DNA of 64,000 nt from Emiliania huxleyi CCMP1516 (Eukaryota; Haptophyta; Isochrysidales; Noelaerhabdaceae): NCBI RefSeq assembly GCF_000372725.1, contig NW_005198017.1, positions 234,286 to 298,285 on the forward strand, written 5' to 3'. Both the position numbers and the translations under genes were made by a program. The notes under the pieces were generated by a model. The model searched no databases and had not been told where the DNA came from. It worked only from the letters and a program-made list of their open reading frames with translations. Positions 29,607-40,569 of the stretch are shown here, in pieces (within the stretch, counting starts at the first letter, position 1; each line of letters opens with the position of its first letter).

Positions 29607-32395
29607 TCACCTCGCAGCGTACAACACAGCGTCTGTTGACCACGGCCACTCATCAAACGCCTCGTCCCAATTACCCAATCCCTCATACCACACCTCGAAG
29701 CCCTCGCCGCGCAGCCGCGCCACCGCCTCTCGGAACGCGTGCATCGAGCGCTGCTTGGTGAACGACCACTCACAGACGAGCCGCCTCACGCCGCGCCATG
29801 CGCCCGGGTCAAAGGAGGAGAGCAGCGCCAGCTCCGCCCCCTCGCAATCCATCTTGACGAAGGTGATCGTCTCGTCGAGCAGCTCGAAGAATGGCACCGA
29901 TCGCACCTCGACGGCACGCGCGCCTTCCTCCGCCTTGTAGTGCGAGAGGCCGCGCAGCGCGTGCCTCCAAGTGTTGTCCATGCCGTCGGAGCGCGCCACA
30001 CCGAGCAGCAGCGTCGCGCTGCCGGCCTCGGCCGCGTGCCGCACGACCGCCGCCTCGACGAGCGACGCTCTGCCCGCCGCGCCCGCGCCCGCGCAATTTT
30101 GCCGCCACAGCGCGGCGTTCGACGGCTCCGGCTCGACCGCCACCACGCGCGCGGCGCCGGCGGCGAGAGCGGCGCGCGTGAAGACGCCGATGTGAGCGCC
30201 CACGTCGAGCACGGTATGCCTAATTCAGAGTTAATTACGTTAATTAAGAGTTGATTAAGATTTTATTACGTCGAGCACGGTATGCCCCTTCGGGGAGAAG
30301 GGCGCGGCACCGAAGGCGCCCCAGCTCCAGCGCGGGTCGCCGGGCGGGGGGCCGCTGTACGCGGGTCGCCGTCCGAGCAGCTCGGCGAGGACCTAGAAGC
30401 TTCCTAGAAGGCTCCTAGAAGGCTCCTAGAAGGTCGCCGTCCGAGCAGCTCGGCGAGGACCAGCTCGTCGCTCGAGCGCGGGCGGTAGGAGAGCGGCGGG
30501 GAGAGGCTCGCAGCGAGGCTTGCGGGGTCAGGCCGCGGCGCGGGGGTGAAGAAGGTGAGCCGGAAGGTGCCGCTGCTGCCTGCGGCGAGGGGGAGCGTCC
30601 AAACCGCCGGCCCGCCGCCGCGAGCGTCGTCCTCGTCGCCTCGCAAGAGAGTCGGCGAGTAGAGCGTGCTGCGCGGCGGGCCGCCGGCCAGCACAACCTC
30701 TCCCCCGCCACGCGCGCCGCCGAGAGAGACCACCAGCGCCGGGACGCCACCCTCCGTCGGCGGGAGCTCGTGCGGCACCAGGTCGGTGTCGAGAGAGACG
30801 GCGCACAGAGCAGAGGGAGGCCGGCCCGCCGGCCCGACGGCGCGCTCGAGGCGGAACAGGGAAGGCGCGAGGGCCGGGAAGGCGGCGTTGGCACGCGCCG
30901 GGCGGCCGAGCGTCGGGTGAGCCAGCGTGAAGGTACCGCCGTCCCTCGTGCCGCACCCGAGCTCGACACGCGCCCGGGCGGCGGCAGACGCCGGCCACCT
31001 CCGGCCGCCCTCGGCGGCGTCGTTGAGCCGGCGCAGCGCGTCCATGTACTGCAGCGGCGGCTCCGACTCTGCGAGGCGTTGCTCGAGCCTCCACGAGCGC
31101 TTGAAGACGAGGGAGATGCGGCTGCCCGCCCGCGAGCCGCCGAGGGCCGCTTCGAGGCCGACGCCGCCGCCAGGCCTCTCGCGGACGACCGAGTGCTGCC
31201 ACGAGGCCTGGCAGTCCGAGTGCATGTGGCAGACGTCGCCGTGGCGGACGACGAAGGTGGCGCGCGCGTGCGGCTCTCCCACGCGCCGAAAGGTGAAGAG
31301 GCGCGGCGCGCCGACAGAGACGACCGCGGTCGAGAGGCCCCACTCGCCCTCGCCCTGCCCCGGGTCCGAGTGGAACCGCATGCCGGAGCCGCCGTCCGGA
31401 TAGTGGTTCGCAAGCACCGAGCAGTAGTGCCGCCCGAGCGAGCGAGACACCGCGTCGCGCACGGCCGCCACGCCGCCGCTCAGCTCGCCGGCGGCGGCCA
31501 TCGACTTGCCGGAGTACTCGAAGGAGAGGCCCGCGTCCGAGAGCCAGCACGTGCCCCGGTCCTCGAGCACCACCTCCTGCGAAGGCACTGCAGATCCCGA
31601 CGAGATCGCGTCGCGTCGCAGCGGCAGCTCCGCCGCCATCGCCGCCACAGTGGCAGCCGTGTCGTCGCCGTGGCCGTACCGGCCCAGCGCCTCGGCGACT
31701 GCGCCGACGTGCACACGGAAGGGCGCCTCGAGGGCAAGAGCCGCGACCGCGGCAGGCACGGGCACGCCGAGCGTCTCGCAGGCCCACTCTGTCGTGGCGG
31801 CGACGTGCGGAGCAAGGACCAGCCGCGCGCTGTCGAGCGGCGCAGCGAGCGCGGTTGCGGCGGTACGCACCGGCGCCGCGTGCCGCGCCGGAAAGATCAC
31901 TGCGAGCGACCAGACCGCGGCGCAGCGCAGCGCGTCGGTGAGCGAGGCGTCCGCCGCCGCAAGGGCAGCGATCGAGCCCTGCAACCGCCTGTCGGCTCGC
32001 AATCGCGCGCCATCTGCCTCCGCCTCCGCATTGCGAGGGACCAGCAGCGCGAGGTGCTGCAGCGCAGCCACGGCGTCGGCCGCTCGGGGTGGTTGCTCGC
32101 TCGACGAGATGGCCGCGTCGGAGAGGAGCACGAGTGCCGCGTCGGTCGACCGCGCGCGCTGCAGCTGGCCGGCGAAAGACGCGGGCTTCTCTCTCGGCCG
32201 CCATTGTTTCCTTGAACCACGCGTGGCCTCGCCGGTGCCCGGCCTTTGCCTGGTGGGTCGTCGCTGTTTGCGCCCGGCCTTGGCAGCGAGCGCTGGCGGA
32301 GTACTGCGGAAGGGAAAGGACGAAGAAAGCGGCGGGGCAGCAGCGCCGGCCGGGCGTGGCGCCAGCGAGACGACGGCGGTCCACAATGATATCAT
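29607..32395 (-). CDS. AlkB-like 2OG-Fe(II) dioxygenase fused to FkbM-type methyltransferase
   Basis: Exons 32395-30461, 30392-30286 and 30219-29607 join in frame to 884 residues. Residues 1-40 look like a signal or transit peptide. An Ala-rich helical region follows to about 230. The AlkB-like domain (about 280-435) has HxD at 342-344 (RFHSDPGQ), a distal His in WQHSVVRE (401) and the 2OG-binding Arg in SRISLVFKR. After a beta-rich linker comes a Methyltransf_21/FkbM domain with DVGAHIGVFTRAALAAG (SAM-binding loop) and FVKMDCEGAELALL. An upstream ATG at 32623 would add 76 residues. Both introns (68 and 66 nt) are bracketed by exact direct repeats of 30 and 19 nt. Substrates are unknown; hydroxylation plus O- or N-methylation of one target is a reasonable guess. 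Confidence 0.8.
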
Positions 32396-33279
32396 CGCGA
32401 GCTCACGGCAATTTTTTTTTTCGGATGTGAGCCTACCGACCCAACGGTTCGGGTGGGAGACGGCTAGCACCACACTCCTTTGTTTCAAATCCCTGTGTGG
32501 TGGCGGCGTGCCGTCCTCCCATCCTTCCCTTTTGTCTGTTTTCTTTCTTAGGCTACCGACTGCATCCAAGTGCTCTAGTGCAATGTGCAAGAGAAATCTC
32601 TCTGAGTGCCATAATACTCGCATAATGTAGGTAAACGGAAACAGTACCGCCCAATTCGTCTACGTACGGCTTGGGGGGTGGTTGGGGTGGCCTCAGTCAG
32701 GCCTCCCAAAGGGAGCCTCAGCGGTGCCCCATAAGCAGCTTAGTGATTGTCGAGACTTTAAAGTATTCGTTGGAAGAAACGCAAACAAGTCCAGGCCGCA
32801 GGCGGTACTATGGTCACCAGTAAACGAAAATTCGACTTTGAGGGATCATATCTCAAAAGGCTGGGTGAGAGCATAGCATTACGTTGCATATTTAGGCCGC
32901 ATAAAGGTCAGACTTGAGACCCAGAAGCATCAAGAACCCGATGCTCCGGCTCGACTGTGCCGGCACACTGCCTCCTCGCGCCAGCTGCTAGCAGGCCGTC
33001 GCGGCCCGTGGTGCACCAATCAGAGAGGTCGACACGTTGCCCCCGCCGGCGAGTCCGCCAAACACACAAACCTCTCTCGAGTCCCGCGCGGCTCGCGAGT
33101 GGGCGCAGAAGGAGCTCGCCGTGACACGATGCCGGGCGGTGGTGGTGCTCTGGCGACTGTGCACAGTGGGTAAAGTCAGGCTGCAGGGGAGGCACGAGGT
33201 TCACGGTTCTTTGAAAAAAGAAAAAACTGTTGATTCGGAACTAGGTTTCGTTGAGTCGAGTAACGATTGCGTGATAAGA
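32396..33279. other. Divergent intergenic region
   Basis: This lies between the starts of the minus-strand AlkB-FkbM gene and the plus-strand ammonium transporter, so it should hold both promoters. I see no motif I can name and no shared repeat. Confidence 0.4.
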
Positions 33280-35726
33280 ATGGGGAAAAGCCCGACCGGC
33301 TCCTTCGCCGAGGCCATCGAGGCGCTTCGCGCCGAGGTGCACGCCGTGGAGAGGCGCGAGCGTGAGGCGCGAGCGGAGGTGCGCGGTCTTGCTTCCCACA
33401 CTCTCGAGAGGCACCTTGCATCTCTTGACGATAACCACCGCCCCTCGCTCTCAGACCGACACGTTCTTCCTCCTCTTCTGCGGCTCTCTTGTTTTCATCA
33501 TGCAGGCCGGGTTCGCCCTTCTCGCTGCTGGCTCGGTGCGGATGCGGTCCGTGAAGAACATCCTTCTCAAGTCGGGTGACTCCTAGCCGAGCGCACTCAC
33601 AAGCACGGCTCCGCCACTGACTGCTCGCGCCTCCCCTCCAGTGATGGACGCTTGCCTCGGCGGGCTCATCTGGTACCTGTTTGGCTTCGGCCTCGCATAC
33701 GATGACGGCGACGGGCCAGGCAACCCCTTCATCGGATCGAGTTCCTTCAATTTTGCCCTCTCGGGCGTCGACGACTCGGCCGGCGACGACAATGGCACGC
33801 CGCGGCGGGAGCGCAGCCACCATTCTGCAGGCTAAGTAATGAGTTGCCGGGCGGTGCTAAGCAGGAACGCACTGGATCAAGTTCTTCTTCCAGTACGCGT
33901 TTGCTGCGGCGGCCGCCACCATCACCTCTGGCGCGGTGGCCGAGGCGTCCTCCGCACGTCCTGCCCTACTAGAGCACTTGGAGCACTTGCGACTGTCGAG
34001 CGGCTCTCGTGCTTCATGCATCCGTCCATGTCCTCACTCCGTCTGATGCACCTCCCTCGCCCCGCCTCGCAGCGGTGCACCCTAGTCGCCTACCTCCTCT
34101 ACGTCGTGCTGATCGTCGGCTTCATCTACCCCGTGATCGTGCACTGGGTCTGGGACCCGGCGGGCTTCCTCTCCGCCTTCAACAAGGACGCCGTCCTCAC
34201 AGGCATGATCGACTTTGCCGGTTCGGGCGTTGTGCATATGACTGGCGGTGTGTGCGCACTCTCGGGCGCCGCCATCATCGCGCCGCGCCGCGGTCGCTTC
34301 CATCCCCAGAGTGACTGCTCCGGCGCCGGCCTCGACCAGCCAGGCACCGGCGCATTCCAGGGCCAGTCGGCGCCGCTGCAGGCGAGCTCGCAAAGCGTCG
34401 GAGGTCAGCATCGGCCCCCCTCCTCTACTTCAACTCCTCTGGCGTTCGTGCCCCCACCCACCTTCAGGTGCTCGGCACTTTCCTTCTCTGGTTCGGCTGG
34501 TACGGCTTCAACCCGGTTTTCTTCTGTCTAGATGCGCCTCGGCCAGCGCCTCCCCCCACCCCCCTCCCCCTCTAGTGACCCAGTGACCCTCTTCACCCCC
34601 ATGAACCTATCCTCTCCAACCCCACGCCACCCTTTTTTGCCAGGGCTCCACCCTCGCAATCCACGGCTACGCACGGGACGCGGCGCGGGCGGCAGTCACC
34701 ACCACCCTCGCCGCCGCCGCCGCCGCTACGGCGGGGCTGCTTCTCAAGCGCGGCCTGCCAGGGCGGCTCGGCGGCTCCCTGGTCTGGGATCTTGGCCATA
34801 GCTGCAACTCGTTGCTGGGCGGACTCGTCTCAATCACCGCGGGTTCGTGCGCGTGAAGATGCAGCGCCCGGCCCCCGCCCCCCTCTCCGAGGCCTTGCCT
34901 TCATAACCGCGCAGGCTGCTCGGTCGTCGCGCCGTGGGCCTCGATCCTCATCGGCGCCCTCGGCGCCGCCGTGTACCACGCGGCCTCGTGCAGCATGCGC
35001 AAGCTCAAGATCGACGACCCGCTCGACGCCTTTGCAGTGCACGGGGCATGCGGCCTGTGGGGCTGCGTCGCCGTGGGATTCTTTTGCACGCCCGCCTACT
35101 CGTACGCGCCGCACGCCGACTCGCAACTGTACAGCACGCTCGGCGGCTACGACTGCGGGGTTCTCTACGGCGGCAGCGGACAGCTGCTCGCAGCGCAGAT
35201 CGTGTCCCCCCTCCTGATCGCGCTCTGGGCGGGCTCGCTAAGTGCGATCGCGTTCGCAGGCATGCGAACTGCCAAGATGCTCCGCGTGTCGGAGTATACG
35301 GAGAGGATCGGACTCGACAACACCAAGCACGGCGGTGGCGCGTACCCGGCCATCGACGCGGCCATTGACGCGGCCATCAAGGAGGTGCAGAAAGGGACGG
35401 GGGACTCTTTTCCTCTCCCGCCTTATCCCTGTCCCCGCCACTCCCTACCTCTAACACCGCTGGCACTGCTGCAGGTATCGTCGAGCCTGAAGAAGGATTT
35501 GCGCGAGCCGTCGGCGCACAAGATGAAGGAGGACACGGCACCGGGTGCCCAATCGACCGACACGAGCCCCGCTTGGACGAGCCCGGCCCTCTCTTGCAGC
35601 GACGGTATCGCCGCCCCCCCACCCATCGCAGCCGAGGGCTGGGAGCGCCAGGCAAGGAGCAAAAGGCACCCCAGCCGGGACCTCGGACCGACCGGCGAAG
35701 ACTCGTCAAACACAGCGAGCGCCTGA
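33280..35726 (+). CDS. AMT: Ammonium transporter, AMT1 type
   Basis: Exons at about 33280-33378, 33455-33575, 33642-33794, 33865-33945, 34073-34381, 34468-34515, 34644-34842 and 34915 onward; a further GT-AG intron near 35384-35474 is optional because it preserves the frame. Family landmarks: FIMQAGFALLAAGSVR, QYAFAAAAATITSGAVAE, DFAGSGVVHMTGG, LGTFLLWFGWYGFNPGST and DAFAVHGACGLWGC. It is a polytopic plasma-membrane (or vesicle) protein conducting ammonium. The cytosolic C-terminus is extended by about 90 residues, hydrophilic and Ser/Pro-rich, which could carry regulatory phosphosites. Three introns use GC donors. Confidence 0.92.
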
Positions 35727-36052
35727 TCAGTCAAGCACGGCAGAAGCTGGCGCAAAAGGTCGAACAGGAGACCTAGACGTCGTCCGCCCTTCAACGGCTT
35801 ACGCCAAAAGGCTCGCCCCCAGACACCCCTCATGTTCTCGTACGGACGACGTCGCTCGTTGGCCTAGGCTAGAGTGGCAGTACCAGTAAAGCCGTAGACG
35901 GTGTGGTTATGCGTCTGAATGTCTGTCTCTGTCTCCCTCTCCGCCGAAGACGAGAAGGGCGGCGCGGAGGAGAAGAGTCTCGCGTGTGGGTGTGAAAAGG
36001 GTGAGGTCTGAGGACACACAACTTTTGTGAGACAGAACGCCTGGAAACCCCC
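35727..36052. other. Intergenic, convergent ends
   Basis: No gene or shared repeat seen. Confidence 0.6.
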
Positions 36053-37522
36053 CTACACCGCGGCCGGTTGATGGTACGCATACGCAAGCGTACCTGTACG
36101 CCGATCAGCTGCGCGGCCCTGGAGGCGCTGACGCTGCCATGCTGGTCGTTGCCAGTGTGCTCGCGCCCGAGACGCCTGCCGCGCTGCCAGGAATGGGTGG
36201 AGCTTGCCGGGCAGGAGCCCCGTGGCGAGCGGAGGGGCAGGCAGGAGTACCAGAAAGCGAAGCAGCGAGCCGAGGGTATCGTTTCGGAGGTCCATTTCCC
36301 TTGGGCTGTTGAGCACGTGGTAGTCTTGGGAGGTGGACGGGAGACACTGCCGGCCGCGCGCGTTGAGCTGCTGCGCCCTGTGGTGGCCGGTGCCCACGGC
36401 TCGCGCGAGCGTCGAGTACGAATCCGTGAAGAACCCACAGTTGGTGGATTCGAGCAGCCCCGCCGCCTGCGGCCACGAGGGCATGAAGAGGAGGTTTGAC
36501 TCGTGAGCACCGACAACCGAGATGACCAACCAAGCGTCCCGCCAAAGCTCGATCTGTGGGCGAGCTGCGTAGCAAGCCCTGCCCGCAGGCAGGTTCGTCC
36601 GGCCAAGAGCCTCCGCATCGCCGGCGTCTACAAAGTCCACTCCAGCGCGTGCAGCGATGGCGCGTAGCTCCGTCACGGCCTCTGGCCGGTTGGTCCACCG
36701 TGACTGGGTGCGGCGCGTCAGCAGGACCACGCGCCTCCGTGACGGCAGCACGACAGCAGATGGGGAGGACCCAGCCAGGCGGTAGGCCGCGGCGAGAAAG
36801 GGAGCCGCCAGGAGGTTCGGCCCGGCTTGCTGCATTCGGCCGGTGAGCAACATCTCTCGGTTCCACGCACCCAGCCGGTCCTTGAAGGAGCGGCCGCCCT
36901 TCGGTTGAAAAGAGAGCAGCCCGTCGAAGCAGCGAATCAGACGCGGCGTGCAGAGAGCCAGCGGTGGCCGCGGCGGCGCCGCAATGCCAAGCGCGTTAGC
37001 GATCGAGAGGGAAGCAGATTGTGCCAACAGAGCAAACATCTCGCTGTGAGCGCCGCGGGCCATGAAGGCAGGAGTGCCCGATGATGCTGCACCCGAGCAG
37101 TGGACGACGCTGGTTGAAGCAGGGATCGTAGGCAGCAGCGTGCGGCCGAGCGCGCTCAGATTTGCGCGGCCGCGGCTGGCGGCACTGGCGGCGCGGAGGC
37201 GTGCGCGCAGCTCGAAGCTATTGGACTGCACAACGAGCGAGGAGTAGAGCATCGCGCTCGACCAATGGAGCAGGTTTGTCCAATCGAACGCGTGCGTGTC
37301 GCCGTGCTTGGAAACAAGCATGACGCTCACGCCCGCGTGGTGCTCTACTCTTCTGCCTGCCCGCAGTGCAAAGGTGCGGGGGAGGAGCCTTGCTGTGAAA
37401 GGCCCATCGCATTCCGGTGGGTGGGCGAGGCAGACGTCAGTGGCAAAAGTGACGGGCGGAGCGCGCCCGGTGGAGCGGCGGCTCTGAGCGATCACTCCGC
37501 CGACCAGGAGCGCGACCAGCAT
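36053..37522 (-). CDS. GT61/EOGT-like glycosyltransferase
   Basis: The ATG at 37522 opens a 489-residue intronless frame with an N-terminal hydrophobic segment (MLVALLVGGVIAQ) suited to entry into the secretory pathway. The block VVLLTRRTQSRWTNRPEAV and the near-C-terminal WLVISVVGAHESNLLFMPSW match the GT61 (DUF563) pattern, where a conserved HGA-N-FMPP region binds donor nucleotide-sugar; here the first His is replaced by a hydrophobic context (VGAHESN). It is probably a Golgi enzyme adding a pentose or GlcNAc to glycoprotein or polysaccharide. A non-ATG extension to 37798 exists but the internal ATG places the hydrophobic segment at the terminus. Confidence 0.65.
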   Translation of the reverse strand: MLVALLVGGVIAQSRRSTGRAPPVTFATDVCLAHPPECDGPFTARLLPRTFALRAGRRVEHHAGVSVMLVSKHGDTHAFDWTNLLHWSSAMLYSSLVVQSNSFELRARLRAASAASRGRANLSALGRTLLPTIPASTSVVHCSGAASSGTPAFMARGAHSEMFALLAQSASLSIANALGIAAPPRPPLALCTPRLIRCFDGLLSFQPKGGRSFKDRLGAWNREMLLTGRMQQAGPNLLAAPFLAAAYRLAGSSPSAVVLPSRRRVVLLTRRTQSRWTNRPEAVTELRAIAARAGVDFVDAGDAEALGRTNLPAGRACYAARPQIELWRDAWLVISVVGAHESNLLFMPSWPQAAGLLESTNCGFFTDSYSTLARAVGTGHHRAQQLNARGRQCLPSTSQDYHVLNSPREMDLRNDTLGSLLRFLVLLPAPPLATGLLPGKLHPFLAARQASRARAHWQRPAWQRQRLQGRAADRRTGTLAYAYHQPAAV

Positions 37523-37782
37523 ACGAGCAGCGTGATGCGGAGCTGCCGGGAACGCCTCGTCTTGAGAAGCGCGAGCGCCGGCGGGCGCGAACCCCTTTTC
37601 TTTTTTGACTCGGCGACACAAAAGCGGAGTAAAACGAGGAGTAAGCAAAGTTCTCTCGGTGACGGTGTGTCGCCCCCATTCCTTCCTCTTCGGCCCCCTG
37701 ATTAACGGCGCTCGGGCCTCCCAGCACTGCGCCTCCACAAACCGAAAAGAGGCTGTGGCCCCAACCCACGCTGCACGCATGC

Positions 37783-39118
37783 TCAGCGCTGCAGCCACTT
37801 TGGAACCTTGCGCTCCTTTCCTTTGCCAGCCGCCGCCGCTTCGCCGCTCGTCGATCCGAGCGGCGGAGCGAGCGCGCCGCCACCGCCGGCGGCGGAGCGC
37901 GACGGAAGATTGAGCGCCGACGGGAAGGACGGCTGAGGCGCGGCGGCGGCGTCGGGCGGGGCAGCGAGCAACGCGAGGGCGCGCGCCGAGAGCACCTCGC
38001 TCGGCGTGCTGCCCGCCGCGCCCGCGCTAACCGGTGGGTCGAAGCCAAGCAAGAGAGTCGCCGCTGGGACGAGGCCGGCGGCGGCGAGGGAGAGGGAGAC
38101 GTCGAGCACGCGCCGGGGCGGGGTCACAAACAAGTAGGGCTGTGCCGACTGAAGCGTCGGCGAGAGGCAGCCGCGCACCTCGGCCAGCACGGCGCCCACC
38201 GCCTCTTGCGGGTGAAAGGCCGCCTGCAGCACGAGCCCGCCCGGCAACCGCACGCGGACCAATGCGTGCCCGTACGTCGGCATCGACTGCAGCGCCTCGA
38301 GCTCGCGCATCGCGCGCGTCTTGAGCTGCCCGCCTCCGCCGCCGTCGCCGCCGCCTCCGCCGCCGAGCGCAAGCGCGCGCAAGTCGTCCGCAGTCACCTC
38401 GTAAAAGTCGTCCGCCGGCTCCTCCTCGGGCGTCGGCGCGGCGGAGCGCAGCGCGGCCGCGGCAGCCTCCTCCGCCGGGTTGACGATGCGGAGCGCGCGG
38501 CTTGCGGGAGCGACGTCGGCGCGCACCTCGAGCTTCTGCCGCTTGAGGGCCTCCACCTGCGCCTCGGTGATGGTGCGTCCGCGCGAAGAGCCTGCCCCGC
38601 CCGAGGGACCAGCTCTGCCGATGGGAGCAGCAGAGGCGGAGGCGGAGGCGGAGGCGGGCGCAAGTGGTGGCGGCGGCGGCGCAGCTCCCTCCTCGCTCAC
38701 TGGCGGCATTGGTGGCGGCCGCGCTGCTGGCCGTGGCGGGGCGGCGCGCTGAAGCGCCTCCGCCTCCTGCAAGAGGTGTTGCAGCGGCTCGAGCGAGCTC
38801 GTCGGCGGCAGCGACCACGTCCGGTCGTCGCCGCCCGCGGCGCCGGCGTTGAAGGCAAAGCCGGCGAGGCGGAGGACCTGCCGGCCGGCGGCGTGCCTAT
38901 GGGGCGAAGACACGGACGCGTCACGGACGTGTCGTGCGAAGCGGAGGGCGGCTGCTGTAGCGTGTCGTGCCGGCCGATGGCTCGCTTGAAGGCGGCGTTC
39001 GAGTGGCGAATCGTGCGGTAGCGCGCCTCGTGCGGGCTCCGCATAACGTTGGAGCCGTAGCGGCAGAGGAGCGACAGCGACCGCTCGCCCGCCGCGCCCC
39101 CGCCGCCGTCCAGGACGG

Positions 39119-39152
<34 letters not shown>

Positions 39153-39944
39153 CGCCGCCTGGGCTTGCGCCTGCAGCGCCCTGAGCGCCTCCGCCATCAT
39201 CGTGCGCAGCGTGAGTCCGTCGGCTGCCGCGGCCGCTGCGTCGGCGGGCGATGGCTGCAGCTGCGCGGGCGCCGGCGCCGCCTCGGCCGCCGCCTCGGCC
39301 ACCGAGGCTGCACCACTGCATGGCACAGCTCGCTCCTGGGCCGGTCCGTCCGCGATGCTGGGCTGCGGCGGCGCCGCTGGCACGGCGGGGATACCCTCGG
39401 GGCCGCCCTCGGCTGGGAGGGAGACGAAGCGCACGAGTACTGCGCTGCCCCTCGCGACGCCGAGGCTGGCAAGTGTCGTGCTACGCAGCTGATCCTCGCC
39501 GGTCGCGACGACGCGGAGGTCGCCCGAGCCTCCGTAGAGGATCGCAGGCGCGTGTCCGGCTGGCATGGCGCCGTCGGCCAGCTGTTCGGGGCAGAGCGCG
39601 CGCACCACCTCTAGCAGGCTGCTCTCATCGCCGAGTGACCCAGTGCGGCGGTCGCCCGACTCCAGCTGGACGGCGACCCGGCACGGCGCCTGGCTGCTAC
39701 CGCGCGGGGCGGTATGTCCGTCCTCAACCACCTCGATGAGCGCGTTGTTGTCAAGCCCAGAGAGGCGGAATGTGATCGACAGGTCGAGGTGTTTGCGTGT
39801 GCGGCCGTGCCGGAGGCCTCGCGTCGCCACGTCGAGGCCGCGTTTTGTGCAGGCCGCTGAGAGCACCTCGCGGAGCGTGGTGTTTGGTGCAACGGGCACC
39901 TTCTCGCGGACGCCGCGCCCAAGGTCGACTTGGAGAAAGGGCAT
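37783..39944 (-). CDS. TUG/ASPSCR1-like protein: UBL, PUB and UBX domains
   Basis: Exons 39944-38971 and 38896-37783 (GC-AG, 74 nt) give 695 residues. The N-terminus MPFLQVDLGRGVREKVPVAP with FRLSGLDNNALIEVVEDG is the TUG-type ubiquitin-like domain. Splicing rebuilds a PUB domain, YGSNVMRSPHEARYRTIRHS then AAGRQVLRLAGFAFN. Near the C-terminus, VRVRLPGGLVLQAAFHPQEA with LSPTLQSAQPYLFVTPP is a UBX domain; the protein ends KVPKWLQR. UBX and PUB domains bind the p97/Cdc48 ATPase, so this should be a p97 cofactor acting in membrane trafficking or protein quality control. Low-complexity Asp/Ala and Ser/Ala runs occur in the linkers. Confidence 0.85.
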
Positions 39945-40569
39945 CGCGGCGTGAGAGCGCTTTGGTCCTGTCTCGCGCGCCGCCGGCCGCCAGCGATTTT
40001 TTTGTTTTGATCGCGGGATGGAACACGCTGCTTCACTTCTAAAGTACCGCCCGGCCGTACAGAGCTCCCGATACCTCACCGGCCCCGGCGCCCACGCCTC
40101 GACCTTCTTGGGCAGCAACTGGTTCGACAGGTCCTCTCCATGGCCTACCTAGACAGCCATCCTTCGCCCTTTGCCCCAGCGCCCAGGTGAGTGAGATGGA
40201 GAAAAAGATTTTCACCCCGCGCATGCCGGTCAGTCAGTGTCAGGTAAATACGACGGGGGGGGCACACGCACTCGCGGAACACGGGGCATTACACCCGAGG
40301 CGTTGACTTGTGTGCGTTCTCAGGGAAAGGCATCACCACAGACAGAAGTGCAAACTAGTCAGAGGGGTGGGGATCCCCACTCACGGCCCCGCGAGCGCCC
40401 GCAGCGAGGTGTCAATCGCCGTGTTGGTCCTCGCCAAGCACCTGCGCACTGGTTTAGAGCGCGCGATCCGCGGGGAGGGTGGCCTGGCCCTCGCCGGCAT
40501 GGCAAAGAAGGCGTCGGGTGGGCGCCTGTCCTCCAGCGTTTGGCGCCAGGCCGCAGAGCATTGGGTCGT
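39945..40569. other. Intergenic between two minus-strand genes
   Basis: Upstream region of the TUG-like gene and 3' flank of the AP2 gene. I see no supported coding region. Confidence 0.5.
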
